Shown piece by piece: positions 10,707 to 20,245 of a stretch of 64,000 nt of DNA. The stretch is from JBMNGG01 sp050949705. Its GTDB lineage: Bacteria; Bacillota; Thermosediminibacteria; Thermosediminibacterales; Tepidanaerobacteraceae. The stretch spans positions 248,001-312,000 of the forward strand of contig JBMNGG010000003.1 in the NCBI GenBank assembly GCA_050949705.1, written 5' to 3'. The notes under the pieces were generated by a model that saw only the letters and a program-made list of their open reading frames with translations, was not told where the DNA came from and searched no databases. The translations under genes and the position numbers were made by a program. Within the stretch, counting starts at the first letter, position 1; the number at the start of each line of letters is the position of its first letter.

Positions 10707-11010
10707 TTGATAGAGCTTAAAGTTGATTTTTCAGTGCGTTGGAAAACTTTATATTGTACATGGAGGGAAAACATAGTTACTCCTTATCTTGTATTTCATG
10801 GTAACTGCAAAGACGTATTAGGCTTTTATCAAAAAATGTTTGAGAGTGATATCAAAGAGCCAATATTATATGGAGAATATGTTTCAGAAGGTATAAAGAC
10901 TCCACCATCTGATTTAAATAATTGGATTTAACAGCACATTCCATGCACTGACTGACAAATTTGGCGTTCCTTGGAACATAGTAGCGGAAAACGCGCCAAA
11001 TCTTAAATAG
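10707..11010 (+). pseudogene. PhnB-like VOC (glyoxalase fold) protein, fragment
   Basis: A broken member of the PhnB/VOC family. The first part (ITPYLVF-like segment VTPYLVFHGNCKDVLGFY, then MFESDIKEP) matches the N-terminal strand-helix unit of these proteins. The frame stops at 10931, and the typical C-terminal ending LTDKFGVPWNIVAEN appears in a different frame, ending at TAG 11008-11010. The middle third of the usual 140 residues is missing. No function can be expected from the remnant. Confidence 0.7.
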
Positions 11011-11176
11011 TGGCTGAAGCTTAGTTGTTGAAACTGATTTGTATTTCATTTTTATAGGGGAAGAAGATGGAAGATTGTAATAGTATGTTGTTTTTAATCA
11101 TACCTTATTCAGAGGCCTTTTGTCTGGAAGGCTAGGCAACGGGTTAACAGTATACCTTTGAGAGAGGAGTTATTTA

Positions 11177-11824
11177 ATGAGTTTGTGGGGGGTTTTTATT
11201 AGCGCATTTTTAATAGGCTTTTCAGGAGCAATGATGCCTGGGCCTATGTTTGGAGTCGCAATCGATGGCAGTCTTAAAAAAGGATGGACAGCGGGCCCTT
11301 TGATAGTGCTAGGACATGGAATGCTGGAACTTATATTAATTATCATCATGTTATTGGGGCTTAAGGATTTCTTTTCCAATACAACAGTTGCAGGATTTAT
11401 AGGATTATTTGGCGGTGCTTTTCTTGCATGGATGGGCTACGGAATGATAATATCCGGGATAAATAAGACAGTTTCTTTGGAGGAACAAAGAGCAAAAAGT
11501 AGTGTTGGAATGAGAAATCTTGTATTGGCGGGAGCCCTTGTAAGTGCTACTAATCCATACTTTATTCTCTGGTGGGCGTCAACAGGCATGGAATCAATCC
11601 GTCAATCTTATACTTTAGGGTTAATTGGGGTTTTGGTCTTTTTTGCAGGGCATATTTTATCGGACCTTGTATGGTATTCAGCAATATCCACGGCATTTTC
11701 CAAAGGCAAGAAACTGATAAGTGATGCCGTATATTGCTGGATTATTTTGTTTTTAGGCATATTTATCATATTATTTTCAATATATTTTATTGCTAGCGGC
11801 TGGAAGATGCTATTGTACCAATAA
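11177..11824 (+). CDS. LysE family transporter
   Basis: A 215-residue integral membrane protein of the LysE/RhtB superfamily, which exports amino acids and related small molecules. The family signature GAMMPGPMFGVAIDGSLKKG is near the N-terminus, followed by about six hydrophobic segments and the conserved SATNPYFILWWAS near residue 130. Start ATG 11177 follows GAGAGGAG. It stands alone between the VOC remnant and a sensor kinase. The substrate cannot be told from the sequence. Confidence 0.9.
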   Translation: MSLWGVFISAFLIGFSGAMMPGPMFGVAIDGSLKKGWTAGPLIVLGHGMLELILIIIMLLGLKDFFSNTTVAGFIGLFGGAFLAWMGYGMIISGINKTVSLEEQRAKSSVGMRNLVLAGALVSATNPYFILWWASTGMESIRQSYTLGLIGVLVFFAGHILSDLVWYSAISTAFSKGKKLISDAVYCWIILFLGIFIILFSIYFIASGWKMLLYQ

Positions 11825-11910
11825 AGTTAGAAAAAGATAGGCTTAATATGTGTAAAGTCTATAGTGTTAGTACTTGAACATAACCTGCAATATCCAGGGG
11901 AGGGATATTT

Positions 11911-13899
11911 GTGACCGGGATGAAGAAGGGAGATTCCTCTATGGGCAAGACAATAAGTATGGCAACAATCTTTTCTAAAGGAATGGAGATATTTGATGAT
12001 GCAATCATTGGACTTACAGAGGACTTTAAAATATCATTTTGGAGTAAGGGTGCTGAGAAGAAATTCGGCTATAAAAAGAGTAAAATAATTGGCAAGAGCA
12101 TCAAAACATTAGTTCCTGAAGATAAATTAAGGGAGGCAGAAGACGAAATACATAGGGTTATGGCGGGTAATGTTATTGAAGGTTATGAAACTGTTAGATT
12201 GCATAAAAATGCCAGACCCATAGATGTATCAATATCAATAGCACCGATATATAGTTCGGATGGGACTATTAAAGGAGCAATTGCTATATATAAAGATGTT
12301 TCCGAAAAGAAAGAACTAGTTAAAAAACTAGGGGAATATGAAAAGAAATGCAAGGTTGCCCTTGAGGGAGGGCAATTCGGAGTATGGGATCTTGATATTA
12401 GTAATAAAAAGCTGTTTCATTCTAACAACTGGGAAAAAACTCTAGGGTATGAAGAAAAAGAATTAGATGATCTTGATACCTGGATATCATTGATTCATCC
12501 CGATGATCTACCAAGCGTGACTAATAAGTATAACAAACATTTCCAAAGAAAAGAAGAATTTGTTGTGGAATACCGTATTAAGTGTAAAAATAATGTGTAT
12601 AAATGGATAAGGTCTAAAGGAATGGTTAGTGAATCAAGCGAAGATGGCAAGCCCTTAAGGATGATTGGGACAAATGAAGACATATCAAAAGAAAGGCTGA
12701 TACAAGAAGAACTTAAAGAGAAATATGAACAGTTAGCACTACTGAAACAGAAGGCGGAAAGTGCATACAAAGCAAAATCACGGTTTCTAGCTAACATGAG
12801 TCATGAAATAAGGACTCCTATGAATGGAGTGATTGCTACTATACAATTGCTTCAATCAAGCAATCTCACTGAGGAGCAGAGGAAATACGTTAATTTATTA
12901 AAAAATTCTGCAGATAGTCTTGTTCAAATAATTGATAGTATCTTAGATATTGCAAAATTAGAATCAGGGAAAATAGAGTTAAACAGTGAGCCCTTTAATC
13001 TCAAAGAAACGATAAACACCATTTACGATAATTTTTTAATAGCCGCTAACACGAAAGGCTTAGAAGTAGGTTGCTACTTAGATCCCCATGTTGACTATGA
13101 AGTTATTGGCGATGAATTAAGATTAAGAGAAATATTAACAAATTTAATTAGTAATGCAGTTAAGTTTACTGACGAAGGAAGTATTTCATTTAGGATAAAA
13201 CTGATATCTTCTGATGATGATGAGCAAAAGATTGAATTTAGCATCAAGGATACTGGAATTGGGATAGATGAAAGTTATAGACGAATAATATTTCAAAGCT
13301 TTACTCAAGGAGATTTGTCAAAAAAGAAAAAATATAAGGGTACAGGCTTAGGTCTTGCCATTTCAAAACAACTTGCTGAGCTAATGAATGGAGATATTCA
13401 TTATGAAAGTGCAGTTGGCCAGGGAAGCACTTTTTACTTTACATGTATTCTAAAAAAACAAAGAAAGTCCGTTGAACTTGTTGAAGATAATATTTTCTTA
13501 GAACAAAAACAAGCACACAATCAATTAATAAATGATAAGTTTATTTTATGCATAGAAGATGATTTGATTAATCAGGAAATCATGGAAAGTATAATAATAA
13601 AGAAGGGATATAAGTATTTAGCAGCATACGATGGTAATGAGGCATTAGAAATATTAAAAAATAACAGGATAGATTTAATTCTAATGGATATACAAATGCC
13701 CGGATTAAACGGCTATGAGCTCACCAGGATTATACGGAACAAAGAAAATAAGAAAAAAAACGTACCAATTATTGCAATGACGGCATATGCCATGCATGAA
13801 GACAGAGAAAAATGTATACAAGCAGGAATGGATGACTATATATCAAAACCTCTTGATATAGACAAACTGTATAATATTTTAGATGGTTATTTAGGATAA
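11911..13899 (+). CDS. PAS-PAS hybrid sensor histidine kinase with receiver domain
   Basis: A 662-residue soluble two-component sensor. No membrane segment is visible, so it should sense a cytoplasmic signal. In order: PAS domain about 25-135, a second PAS (PAC-type motif CKNNVYKWIRSKG) about 150-265, a HisKA helix pair with phospho-acceptor His near 298 (SHEIRTPMNG), a HATPase domain (N box LTNLISNAVKFTD, GTGLGLAISKQLAELM), and a C-terminal receiver with Asp near 593 (LILMDIQMPG). There is no HPt domain, so phosphate would have to pass to another protein or the receiver acts as a self-regulator. The start is GTG 11911 after AGGGGAGGG. No response regulator is encoded next to it. Confidence 0.93.
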   Translation: MTGMKKGDSSMGKTISMATIFSKGMEIFDDAIIGLTEDFKISFWSKGAEKKFGYKKSKIIGKSIKTLVPEDKLREAEDEIHRVMAGNVIEGYETVRLHKNARPIDVSISIAPIYSSDGTIKGAIAIYKDVSEKKELVKKLGEYEKKCKVALEGGQFGVWDLDISNKKLFHSNNWEKTLGYEEKELDDLDTWISLIHPDDLPSVTNKYNKHFQRKEEFVVEYRIKCKNNVYKWIRSKGMVSESSEDGKPLRMIGTNEDISKERLIQEELKEKYEQLALLKQKAESAYKAKSRFLANMSHEIRTPMNGVIATIQLLQSSNLTEEQRKYVNLLKNSADSLVQIIDSILDIAKLESGKIELNSEPFNLKETINTIYDNFLIAANTKGLEVGCYLDPHVDYEVIGDELRLREILTNLISNAVKFTDEGSISFRIKLISSDDDEQKIEFSIKDTGIGIDESYRRIIFQSFTQGDLSKKKKYKGTGLGLAISKQLAELMNGDIHYESAVGQGSTFYFTCILKKQRKSVELVEDNIFLEQKQAHNQLINDKFILCIEDDLINQEIMESIIIKKGYKYLAAYDGNEALEILKNNRIDLILMDIQMPGLNGYELTRIIRNKENKKKNVPIIAMTAYAMHEDREKCIQAGMDDYISKPLDIDKLYNILDGYLG

Positions 13900-13951
13900 T
13901 AACATAAAATAGAAAAACACCCGTGCAGGTGTTTTTCTATTTTATGTTATT
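13898..13951 (+). terminator. Long perfect hairpin terminator after the sensor kinase
   Basis: Inverted repeat with 24-base arms (13898-13921 and 13928-13951) around the loop CGTGCA. It overlaps the kinase stop codon. T residues inside the right arm (GTTTTTCT) and T-rich sequence beyond make it a strong rho-independent terminator, probably in both directions. Confidence 0.9.
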
Positions 13952-14008
13952 ATTACAATGTCAAATTATTTCGCATTATTATGTATTATGCAACTTATTG
14001 TAAAATGG

Positions 14009-14035
14009 TATAATATACCTAACGAATGTTCGGTA
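14009..14035 (+). promoter_or_regulatory. TetR-gene promoter -10 box with adjacent operator-like palindrome
   Basis: TATAAT lies at 14009-14014, with only a weak -35 upstream. Directly after it, at 14020-14035, is an imperfect palindrome with arms TAACGAA and TTCGGTA around TG (six of seven positions pair). Its position over the expected transcription start suggests the TetR protein encoded at 14090 represses its own gene. This is inference from position and symmetry. Confidence 0.55.
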
Positions 14036-14089
14036 GATAAAATACTAAAATTGAGAACAGTTTTTATGATTGGTTAGGGGGGTATATAC

Positions 14090-14683
14090 TTGCTTAGCAG
14101 TACGAAGGATAAAATTAGCTATGTTGCATTTAAGCTGTTTTTAGAAAAGGGGTATGAGGCAACAAATATGAGGGAAATATCCAATGAAGTTGGAATAAAA
14201 GCATCCTCTTTATACTTTTACTACGAGTCTAAGCAAGAACTGTTTTTTAGTATTTATGATGAGATGTGGAGGGACAAGTTAAGATTTATTGAGAACATTG
14301 AAGAATTGAAACAAAATATTTCACCGGATATAAAATTATATATTTTGTTTAAGAGCACTATTGAATATTGTTCTAAAGATATAGCCAAGCAAAAATTCTT
14401 ACTTAGATATCATCTTTTCCCACCTGAAGATTTAATAAAAGTGTTACGAGACAAGTTTAAATTTTGGACCGATAAGGAAAACACCATTATTGCAGATTTA
14501 GTAAAAGAGTGTATAGACAAAAAAATATTGAGCAGGGGCAGAAAAGTAACCGATTATTTAAAAGACTACATTAGATTTACCAACTTTCAGATTATCGAAA
14601 TGATTATTTCCAATATTAAAATAAGCAACAAAGAGATCAATAATCTTTGGTTAAAGTTTTGGAACAACAATTTTTTGAGTTAA
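14090..14683 (+). CDS. TetR/AcrR family transcriptional regulator
   Basis: A 197-residue repressor-type protein. The N-terminal helix-turn-helix is clear (AFKLFLEKGYEATNMREIS, then VGIKASSLYFYYESKQELFF), and the rest forms the helical ligand-binding half. Start TTG 14090 lies after a GGGGGG ribosome site. The gene is bounded upstream by a strong terminator, so it has its own promoter, which carries a palindrome suited to self-control. No obvious target gene stands beside it; the ligand is unknown. Confidence 0.9.
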   Translation: MLSSTKDKISYVAFKLFLEKGYEATNMREISNEVGIKASSLYFYYESKQELFFSIYDEMWRDKLRFIENIEELKQNISPDIKLYILFKSTIEYCSKDIAKQKFLLRYHLFPPEDLIKVLRDKFKFWTDKENTIIADLVKECIDKKILSRGRKVTDYLKDYIRFTNFQIIEMIISNIKISNKEINNLWLKFWNNNFLS

Positions 14684-14731
14684 AGTTTACAAAATTTCGT
14701 TTTTCAGTGACTTTTTATCTTATAACTCATT

Positions 14732-14986
14732 GTGTCTAATAAAGAAAGAAAGGTTGAGTGTTTCGGAAGAATGAAAAAGAAGCCATTAGTAGAATTTAAT
14801 GACGAAGTAGGTATATTAAGTGAAATCGGTGAAATTAGAGAAAAAATACATAGCATGATTGACCTTGATAAGAGTAATGTATTCGATAATGAAACAGTTA
14901 AAATTAGTCAGTACTTGGACAAATTAATTGTTGAGTATACAAAAGGTTCAAAGGGAAAGCGAAGTGGTGAAAAGGTCCTAGTATAA
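14732..14986 (+). CDS. Spo0E-like aspartyl-phosphate phosphatase
   Basis: A small protein (84 residues from GTG 14732) resembling Spo0E, which dephosphorylates Spo0A and delays sporulation. It shows the family pattern in GEIREKIHSMID and the signature SQYLDKLIVEY, with the SQxLDxLIxxY residues in place, at the C-terminal helix pair. The start is uncertain: GTG 14732 has no good ribosome site, and ATG 14771 would give 71 residues, closer to the family norm. The N-terminal extension may not be translated. It lies ahead of a broken chemotaxis receptor. Confidence 0.8.
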   Translation: MSNKERKVECFGRMKKKPLVEFNDEVGILSEIGEIREKIHSMIDLDKSNVFDNETVKISQYLDKLIVEYTKGSKGKRSGEKVLV

Positions 14987-15011
14987 TTAACTGTAGAAGG
15001 GAGAACAATTT

Positions 15012-16999
15012 ATGAATAGTATTAAAACGAAACTTATCATTTATTTTTCTGTGCTGATAATAATCTCATCTGTGGCTTTGGGCTATGTTTCTAGTCAAAG
15101 AGCAAGTGCAGCCCTTGTTGAGGATGCAGAAAAGGCGTTGTATCTGCTGGCTGTTGATGCAGCAAACTAACAGGAAGCAGAACAGAAACCCAAATTAAGA
15201 CTTTAGAAATGATAGCCATGAGTGAAGGTATCAATAGTATGGATTGGGCTATTCAACAGCCAATCCTGCAAAGTCAAGTGAATAAGACAAACTTTCTTGA
15301 TATTGCTGTTGTTTTCCCTGATGGTACAGCAAGATATTCTGGTGGAACAACCAATCAATTAGGGGATAGAGATTATGTAAAAAAAGCCTTAAAGGGTGAA
15401 AAAAATGTATCTGATTTAATTGTAAGCCGTGTGACTAATGAAATAGTTTTGATGTATGCAGTACCTATAGAAAGAGAAGGTAAAGTGGTAGGGGCTTTAA
15501 TAGGCCGTAGAAACGGAGTTGCATTAAATGACATAATAAGCGACACCGGATTTGGTGAGAGTGGCTACGCCTATATGATTAACAGTCAAGGTACACTGGT
15601 TGCCCATCCTGAAGAAGATAGAGTTTTAAATCAATGGAATCCCATTGAGGAAGCAAAAAATGATAAAGCCCTAGAGTCATTAGCACTTGAATTTGAAAAG
15701 ATTTTACAAGATAGAATCGGGGTCAGCAGTTACTCTTTTCAAGGAAATGATTTATATAATGCATTTGCACCTATTGAAGAAACTGACTGGATAGTAGTTG
15801 TTACCGCAAACAAAAATGAAGTTTTGTCTTCAATTCCTGTGCTTCAGAGAGATATTATAATTACTAATATTATTATTTTACTAGTCAGCATTGCTTTAGT
15901 ATATTTGATTGGTAATTCAATAGTTAATCCAATTATCAAGACAGTACGGCATTCTGAAAAAATAGCATCACTGGACCTTACACAAGATATTGCAGAGAAG
16001 CATCTTAAGAAAAAGGATGAAATAGGAAAACTGGCGGCAGCAATGCAAACCATAACGAATAGTCTTAGACAGATTATTGGTGAAATTAATAGTTCTTCAG
16101 AGCAAGTGTCTGCTGCATCAGAAGAATTGACTGCATCCACACAACAATCAGCTACTGCTGCAGAAGAAGTATCAAAAACAGTAGAGGAAATAGCAATTAG
16201 TGCCTCACACCAGGCACAAAACATTGAACAAGGTTCTACAAAGGCAGTTTTATTAGGTATGACCATCGAAAAGGACCAAAAGAATTTGGATAATTTAAAT
16301 GCTGCTTCAAATAAAGTTAATGAAGTTGTTGAAGAAGGGTTAATAGAAATTGATAACTTACTTAGGATAACTGAGGAGAGTAATAATGCGGCAAAATAAA
16401 TATATGAAGGCATATTAAAAACCCATGATAGTTCTAATAAAATTGGACAAGCAAGTGATGTAATCGCTTCTGTTACTGAACAAACTAATCTATTGGCATT
16501 AAATGCTGCAATAGAAGCAGCAAGAGCAGGAGAGACAGGGAGAGGATTTGCAGTAGTTGCAGATGAAATTAGAAAACTGGCAGAACAGTCTTCGATACAT
16601 ACAAAAGAAATTTATGAAATAGTTAATGAATTGCAAGATAATGCCCAGCATGCAGTGAAAACTATGGAAAGGGTATCAGACATAACAAAAGAGCAGGCAT
16701 ATAGTGTAAGCAAAAATAGGGATAAATATATGTTAATAGCACAAGCAATGAAAGATACAATAACGGTTGTTGAGCAACTTAATGCTTCTGGGCAGGAAAT
16801 GGAGAACTTGAAAAACGACATAATTGATACATTACAAAACCTTTCTGCAATAGCGGAAGAAAATTCTGCTGCAACTGAACAAATGGCAGCGTCCATGGAA
16901 GAGCAAACGGCTTCTATTGAGGAAATTGCAAATGCCAGTGAAGGGCTGTCGGATTTAGCACAAAACCTTCAGGCAATTATTAACAAGTTTAAAATATAA
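15012..16999 (+). pseudogene. Methyl-accepting chemotaxis protein, frameshift plus stop codon
   Basis: A transmembrane chemoreceptor of about 660 residues, now broken. It begins at ATG 15012 with a hydrophobic segment (KLIIYFSVLIIISSVALGY). One A seems lost in the run near 15166, since LTGSRTETQIKTLEMIA continues in the next frame. The middle contains a dCache-type sensor (YAYMINSQGTLVAHPEEDRV), a second membrane segment near 15850-15920, a HAMP domain, and then an in-frame TAA at 16397. The signalling hairpin tip (NLLALNAAIEAARAGE, GRGFAVVADEIRKLAEQS) follows in the same frame. Both lesions would stop a full receptor from being made. Confidence 0.9.
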
Positions 17000-17355
17000 T
17001 GAATTCCCCGCAACATCAGATGATAGAGGTTTGCCAAGGTTTCTTATATTGAAGAAAAGACTGGAAAAAGCGGTTGGAGGAGATATTCTCAAGTGTGATA
17101 CAATTAAGATAGACATGTAGTATTTTGGTGTGAAAGATATGAAACTCAAAAGAAAAACAATTATTGCCACCATATTATTAATAGTGCCTTTAATTCTATT
17201 ATTATTCAGTTACACAAATTAGTAGTTCCGTTATTAATGATGGTGCTTTATTTTCCATTTATAAGACAGATGGAGGAAAATTTATTAAAATAAAAAGTAA
17301 GCAATAGAGAATTCTATGCTTTAGTAAAAAAGAGTATGTTTGGAGCGAATAAAGT
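17000..17355. other. Spacer with short decayed coding fragments
   Basis: No intact gene. At 17013-17120 a 35-codon open stretch (reading DDRGLPRFLILKKRLEKA) looks like the tail of a lost protein, but has no start. At 17139 a short frame encodes MKLKRKTIIATILLIVPLIL and stops after 27 codons, like a cut-off membrane or signal segment. I cannot assign either. Confidence 0.35.
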
Positions 17356-17640
17356 TTGAATAAAGTAAAATCAACGAAGATAATTACTATATTTACTGTT
17401 ATTTCTGCTTTAGCGGCATTTATCAGTGCATTTTTTAGTTCCTTATTGCCATTGTATTTATCTTACAAGTTAAATATAGATACAAGAAATGCTAGCTCAA
17501 TAGGAATTATAGGTGGAGCAGATGGACCAACGGCAATTTTTGTGTCAGCGCGATCTTCTTCCCACTTGTTTACTATCATCTTTGTATCGCTAACAATATT
17601 GGGAGTAATATATCTAGTTATTGCAAAAAATCATAATTAA
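17356..17640 (+). CDS. Small membrane protein with GGADGPT motif
   Basis: A 94-residue protein starting at TTG 17356, about ten bases after GGAG. It has two hydrophobic segments (about residues 9-36 and 69-88) around the motif GIIGGADGPTAIFV. That motif is the hallmark of the beta subunit of sodium-pumping decarboxylases such as OadB, where it lines the ion path, yet that subunit is about 400 residues with many membrane spans. Here the motif stands alone between two helices. Similar short proteins occur in Clostridia and tend to be labelled decarboxylase beta subunits; real pump function is doubtful. Role unknown. Confidence 0.7.
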   Translation: MNKVKSTKIITIFTVISALAAFISAFFSSLLPLYLSYKLNIDTRNASSIGIIGGADGPTAIFVSARSSSHLFTIIFVSLTILGVIYLVIAKNHN

Positions 17641-17786
17641 TCCAGAATCAGTTAACGGACATACAGCAGGGTATAAGCCATTGAAAGGGTAGGGCAAGCG
17701 ATAAAAAACAGTATGATGGGAGTTTGAAGCATTTTAAAAATTAATTAGCAGTTTTAGTTTCGTATTTTTTTAAACAAATGAAGTTA

Positions 17787-17819
17787 AAAGAGCTTTCTTT
17801 TCTAATAAGAAAGCTCTTT
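17787..17819 (+). terminator. Hairpin terminator
   Basis: Perfect 13-base arms (AAAGAGCTTTCTT at 17787-17799, complement at 17807-17819) with a seven-base loop, then a short T-containing tail. It lies after the GGADGPT gene. The remaining bases of 17641-17952 contain no gene. Confidence 0.75.
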
Positions 17820-17952
17820 ACTTTCTGCCTAGCGAAGAATCCTATCAAAGAGATTACTATAAAAAACCAATTGAAATTCGGTAAAAATTTATTGAATAAC
17901 AATAAGAGAAGTGGTAAAATCTAATCAACAATATATAAGCGAGGTGCTTTTA

Positions 17953-18428
17953 ATGAAACAAGAAACGCTCGTTTTCAAAGATGGCTGTTTGTAATATTGG
18001 ACTCCCGATTCTTGTTTTATGCATATTAGGATTGCCTTTGTTAGTCAATAATCCAGTAAATCCACATTATGCCCATATAATATATCCCGTCATAATAGGT
18101 ATGTATGTATCATCGATACCGTTTTACATAGCATTGTATAATGCTTTTAAACTTTTAGTATATATTGACAAAAACATTGCTTTCTCTGAATTATCTGTAA
18201 CAGCTTTAAAGAATATAAAATATTGTGCAATCTCAATCAGCATCTTATATACGGTAATAATGCCATTCGTTTTATCTCTTAGCAAAAAAAGAGGATGCTC
18301 CAGGTCTTATAATAATCGCAATGATTCCCCTCTTTGCCTCAATGGTAATTGCAGTCTTTGCTGCTGTCCTTGAAAAATTATTAAAGAATGCTATAGATCT
18401 TAAAGAAGAAAATGATTTGACGGTTTGA
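17953..18428 (+). pseudogene. DUF2975 family membrane protein, two frameshifts
   Basis: Starts at ATG 17953 after GAGGTG. A base is gained near 17980 (the frame reads MKQETLVFK, then MAVCNIGLPILVL in another frame) and another in the A run near 18288, after which EDAPGLIIIAMIPLF and the ending AIDLKEENDLTV are found, stopping at 18428. Reassembled, it is a protein of about 157 residues with four hydrophobic segments, as in DUF2975. Such genes are usually paired with a small YozG-type XRE regulator, which follows here. Both partners are broken. Confidence 0.75.
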
Positions 18429-18439
18429 GGTGACATAAA

Positions 18440-18657
18440 ATGGCAATTATAATCAATATTGATGTGATGCTGGCTAAAAGGAAAATGGAGTGTCACGGAG
18501 CTTTCGGAGAGAGTTGGAATAACTATGGCTAATATTTCAATACTAAAAAATGGAAAGGCAAAAAGCCATTCGATTATCAACTTTAGATGCGATTTGTAAA
18601 GCTCTAGAATGTCAACCTGGAGATATTTTAGAATACAAAAGAGACGAAGATACTTAA
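18440..18657 (+). pseudogene. YozG-like XRE family regulator, two frameshifts
   Basis: Begins at ATG 18440, eleven bases after the DUF2975 stop. The reconstructed product is about 72 residues: an N-terminal strand (AIIINIDVMLAKRKM), a helix-turn-helix (TELSERVGITMANISILKNG) and the family ending LDAICKALECQPGDILEY. Single-base gains near 18487 and 18560 break the frame. In relatives this protein controls the DUF2975 gene beside it; that link is knowledge of the pairing, not shown here. Confidence 0.7.
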
Positions 18658-18731
18658 GGACAAGAAAATAGGAATAAAACTGGAAGCTGATTTCATGTAT
18701 GATATTGACATGGGCGTTTAATAACTAAGAT

Positions 18732-18788
18732 AAAAAAAGTCACGTTAAAAATAAGGGGAGAAAACCCTTGTTTTAACGTGACTTTTTT
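18732..18788. terminator. Bidirectional terminator
   Basis: Inverted repeat with A/T runs at both ends (AAAAAAGTCACGTTAA paired with TTAACGTGACTTTTTT) and an inner AAGGG/CCCTT pairing. It can end the XRE remnant on the plus strand and the 71-residue gene on the minus strand, whose stop codon it overlaps. Confidence 0.8.
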
Positions 18789-19002
18789 ATTTGTTAATAA
18801 TTTCATCAGCACGTTCATTTTGGTTTGGAAATAAATCGGAGGGAACTGCTTCTTTACCTAGAGCATTTGCTACTTTCCATCTTGCACAATTACCATAATC
18901 TTTTTCACAGAAGTTCTTTTTGTATATATTTGCCATAGCTGGCTTATTAGCCATTCTATCATGGTAGAATGGACATCCTGTAAGGGAAGGACAGTTTGCC
19001 AT
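18787..19002 (-). CDS. Small cysteine-containing conserved protein
   Basis: A 71-residue protein I do not assign to a named family. It has four cysteines in the order CPSLTGCPFYHDRMAN, FCEKDYGNC and then ARWKVANALG, and ends with a charged tail containing VPSDLFPNQNE. The spacing could bind a metal ion, which is inference. The start is ATG at 19002 on the minus strand, preceded by a GGAGGTGAT ribosome site. It is a single gene with its own terminator. I recall similar short proteins in anaerobic Clostridia but no tested function. Confidence 0.75.
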   Translation of the reverse strand: MANCPSLTGCPFYHDRMANKPAMANIYKKNFCEKDYGNCARWKVANALGKEAVPSDLFPNQNERADEIINK

Positions 19003-19282
19003 TTTTAAAAATCACCTCCAGAAAAATGAAATATGTATTGCAAATAATTTCCATAAATATTACTATATTATGGCTCAAAAGCAATTGGCTATATTAATAC
19101 AGTATATAGCATATATTGCCATATTTCAAGCATTCAAGCCTTTTCATGGGTTTTGCCTTATTATAACAAAGGCAGATTATTGTGATGACTGTTGCACTTA
19201 TAATCAAATAGCACATTTTCAACACTTACTTATACTATATATTAGGGAAAAACAGAAGGAATATGGCCAAGGAGGTTTTTAT

Positions 19283-20191
19283 ATGACCGAAGGGAGATCA
19301 GCAGGAAGAAGTCCACAATGTCGAAAATGTGTTTGTGAGTTTAACCGTCTAGAAGAAGCACGATTCTGGGCTAGAATAATGCAAGAACATGCTCTCTTTA
19401 TTAAACTAGGATTACCTGCAGACCAACGAGAATTAAGGGAAGAAGCACAGGAACTTATTGAAATATTTATGGATTTACGAAAGAGGCTACGTAAAGTATC
19501 AAGACTTGAAGGAGAACTCTTAGATGACTTGATAAAAGCAGTTAAAGCAATAATCGAATTTAAAGCAAAACTATTAAGGAAGCTTATTCAATGTAAAGTA
19601 GAACCGGGGAGCAACTATCCTCTATTAATAGACCATATTAGAAGAGAAGCAGTGCGTTTTCTGAATCTGTTAAAAAAACCAGTACCCCAAGACCCACTGT
19701 CTATGATTCTTGAGCAAGAGGTATTCTGGCTGCGCATAATGAAAGAGCATATAGAGTTTATTATACACTTGCTTGATCCATCAGAAAGAGAGCTAATAAA
19801 TCAAGCTGAAGAATTCAGAAGAAATTTCTCACGCTTACTTGAAACAGCTCGGGATTTAGAATCTATGGCTGAAACAAAGCCCAGAAGTTTCAATACTGTA
19901 TTACGTTTTACTCAAGATGTTATTAATAACACTATGGCACTTCGCGATTTTAAAGCAGCCGCTTTTGAATTAGCAAAACTATGTGAGCTATTGAGTATTG
20001 TATCAACTCCACTCTTACTTGATCATGTAAGGCGTGAAGCAGATAAATTCCTCAATGAGCTAGAAGTTTTGTTACCTGAAGTTAGAAAATGCAGCACTAC
20101 TATAGAACAAAACAACGAAATTATTGACGAAGGAAGAGACGATTTAATTATTCCTGAAGACAAGGTCGATGAAATTTCCCCAATAAATTAA
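19283..20191 (+). CDS. DUF2935 family protein
   Basis: A 302-residue protein made of two related all-helical halves, each opening with a similar unit: EARFWARIMQEHALFIKLGL near residue 25 and EVFWLRIMKEHIEFIIHLLD near residue 150, and each ending with a DHxRREA helix (DHIRREAVRFLNLLKK, DHVRREADKFLNELE). This duplicated pattern is typical of DUF2935, a ferritin-like helical family common in Bacilli and Clostridia. Conserved Glu and His residues in the repeats could bind metal; I infer this only. The start ATG 19283 is fixed by GGAGG ten bases upstream, although the frame is open back to 19070. No partner gene nearby. Confidence 0.85.
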   Translation: MTEGRSAGRSPQCRKCVCEFNRLEEARFWARIMQEHALFIKLGLPADQRELREEAQELIEIFMDLRKRLRKVSRLEGELLDDLIKAVKAIIEFKAKLLRKLIQCKVEPGSNYPLLIDHIRREAVRFLNLLKKPVPQDPLSMILEQEVFWLRIMKEHIEFIIHLLDPSERELINQAEEFRRNFSRLLETARDLESMAETKPRSFNTVLRFTQDVINNTMALRDFKAAAFELAKLCELLSIVSTPLLLDHVRREADKFLNELEVLLPEVRKCSTTIEQNNEIIDEGRDDLIIPEDKVDEISPIN

Positions 20192-20216
20192 ATTATTACT
20201 GTCTCATAAATTGAAA

Positions 20217-20245
20217 TAACGGGAGTACAAATGGTGCTCCCGTTA
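20217..20245 (+). terminator. Hairpin terminator
   Basis: TAACGGGAG (20217-20225) pairs with CTCCCGTTA (20237-20245) shortly after the DUF2935 stop. The loop is eleven bases and the T tail is poor, so efficiency is uncertain. The following stretch to 20498 is A/T-rich and holds nothing I can name. Confidence 0.6.

Noticed and set aside
19070..19282. In-frame extension of the DUF2935 gene upstream of 19283
   Set aside because: No ribosome site, odd composition, and GGAGG lies right before ATG 19283.
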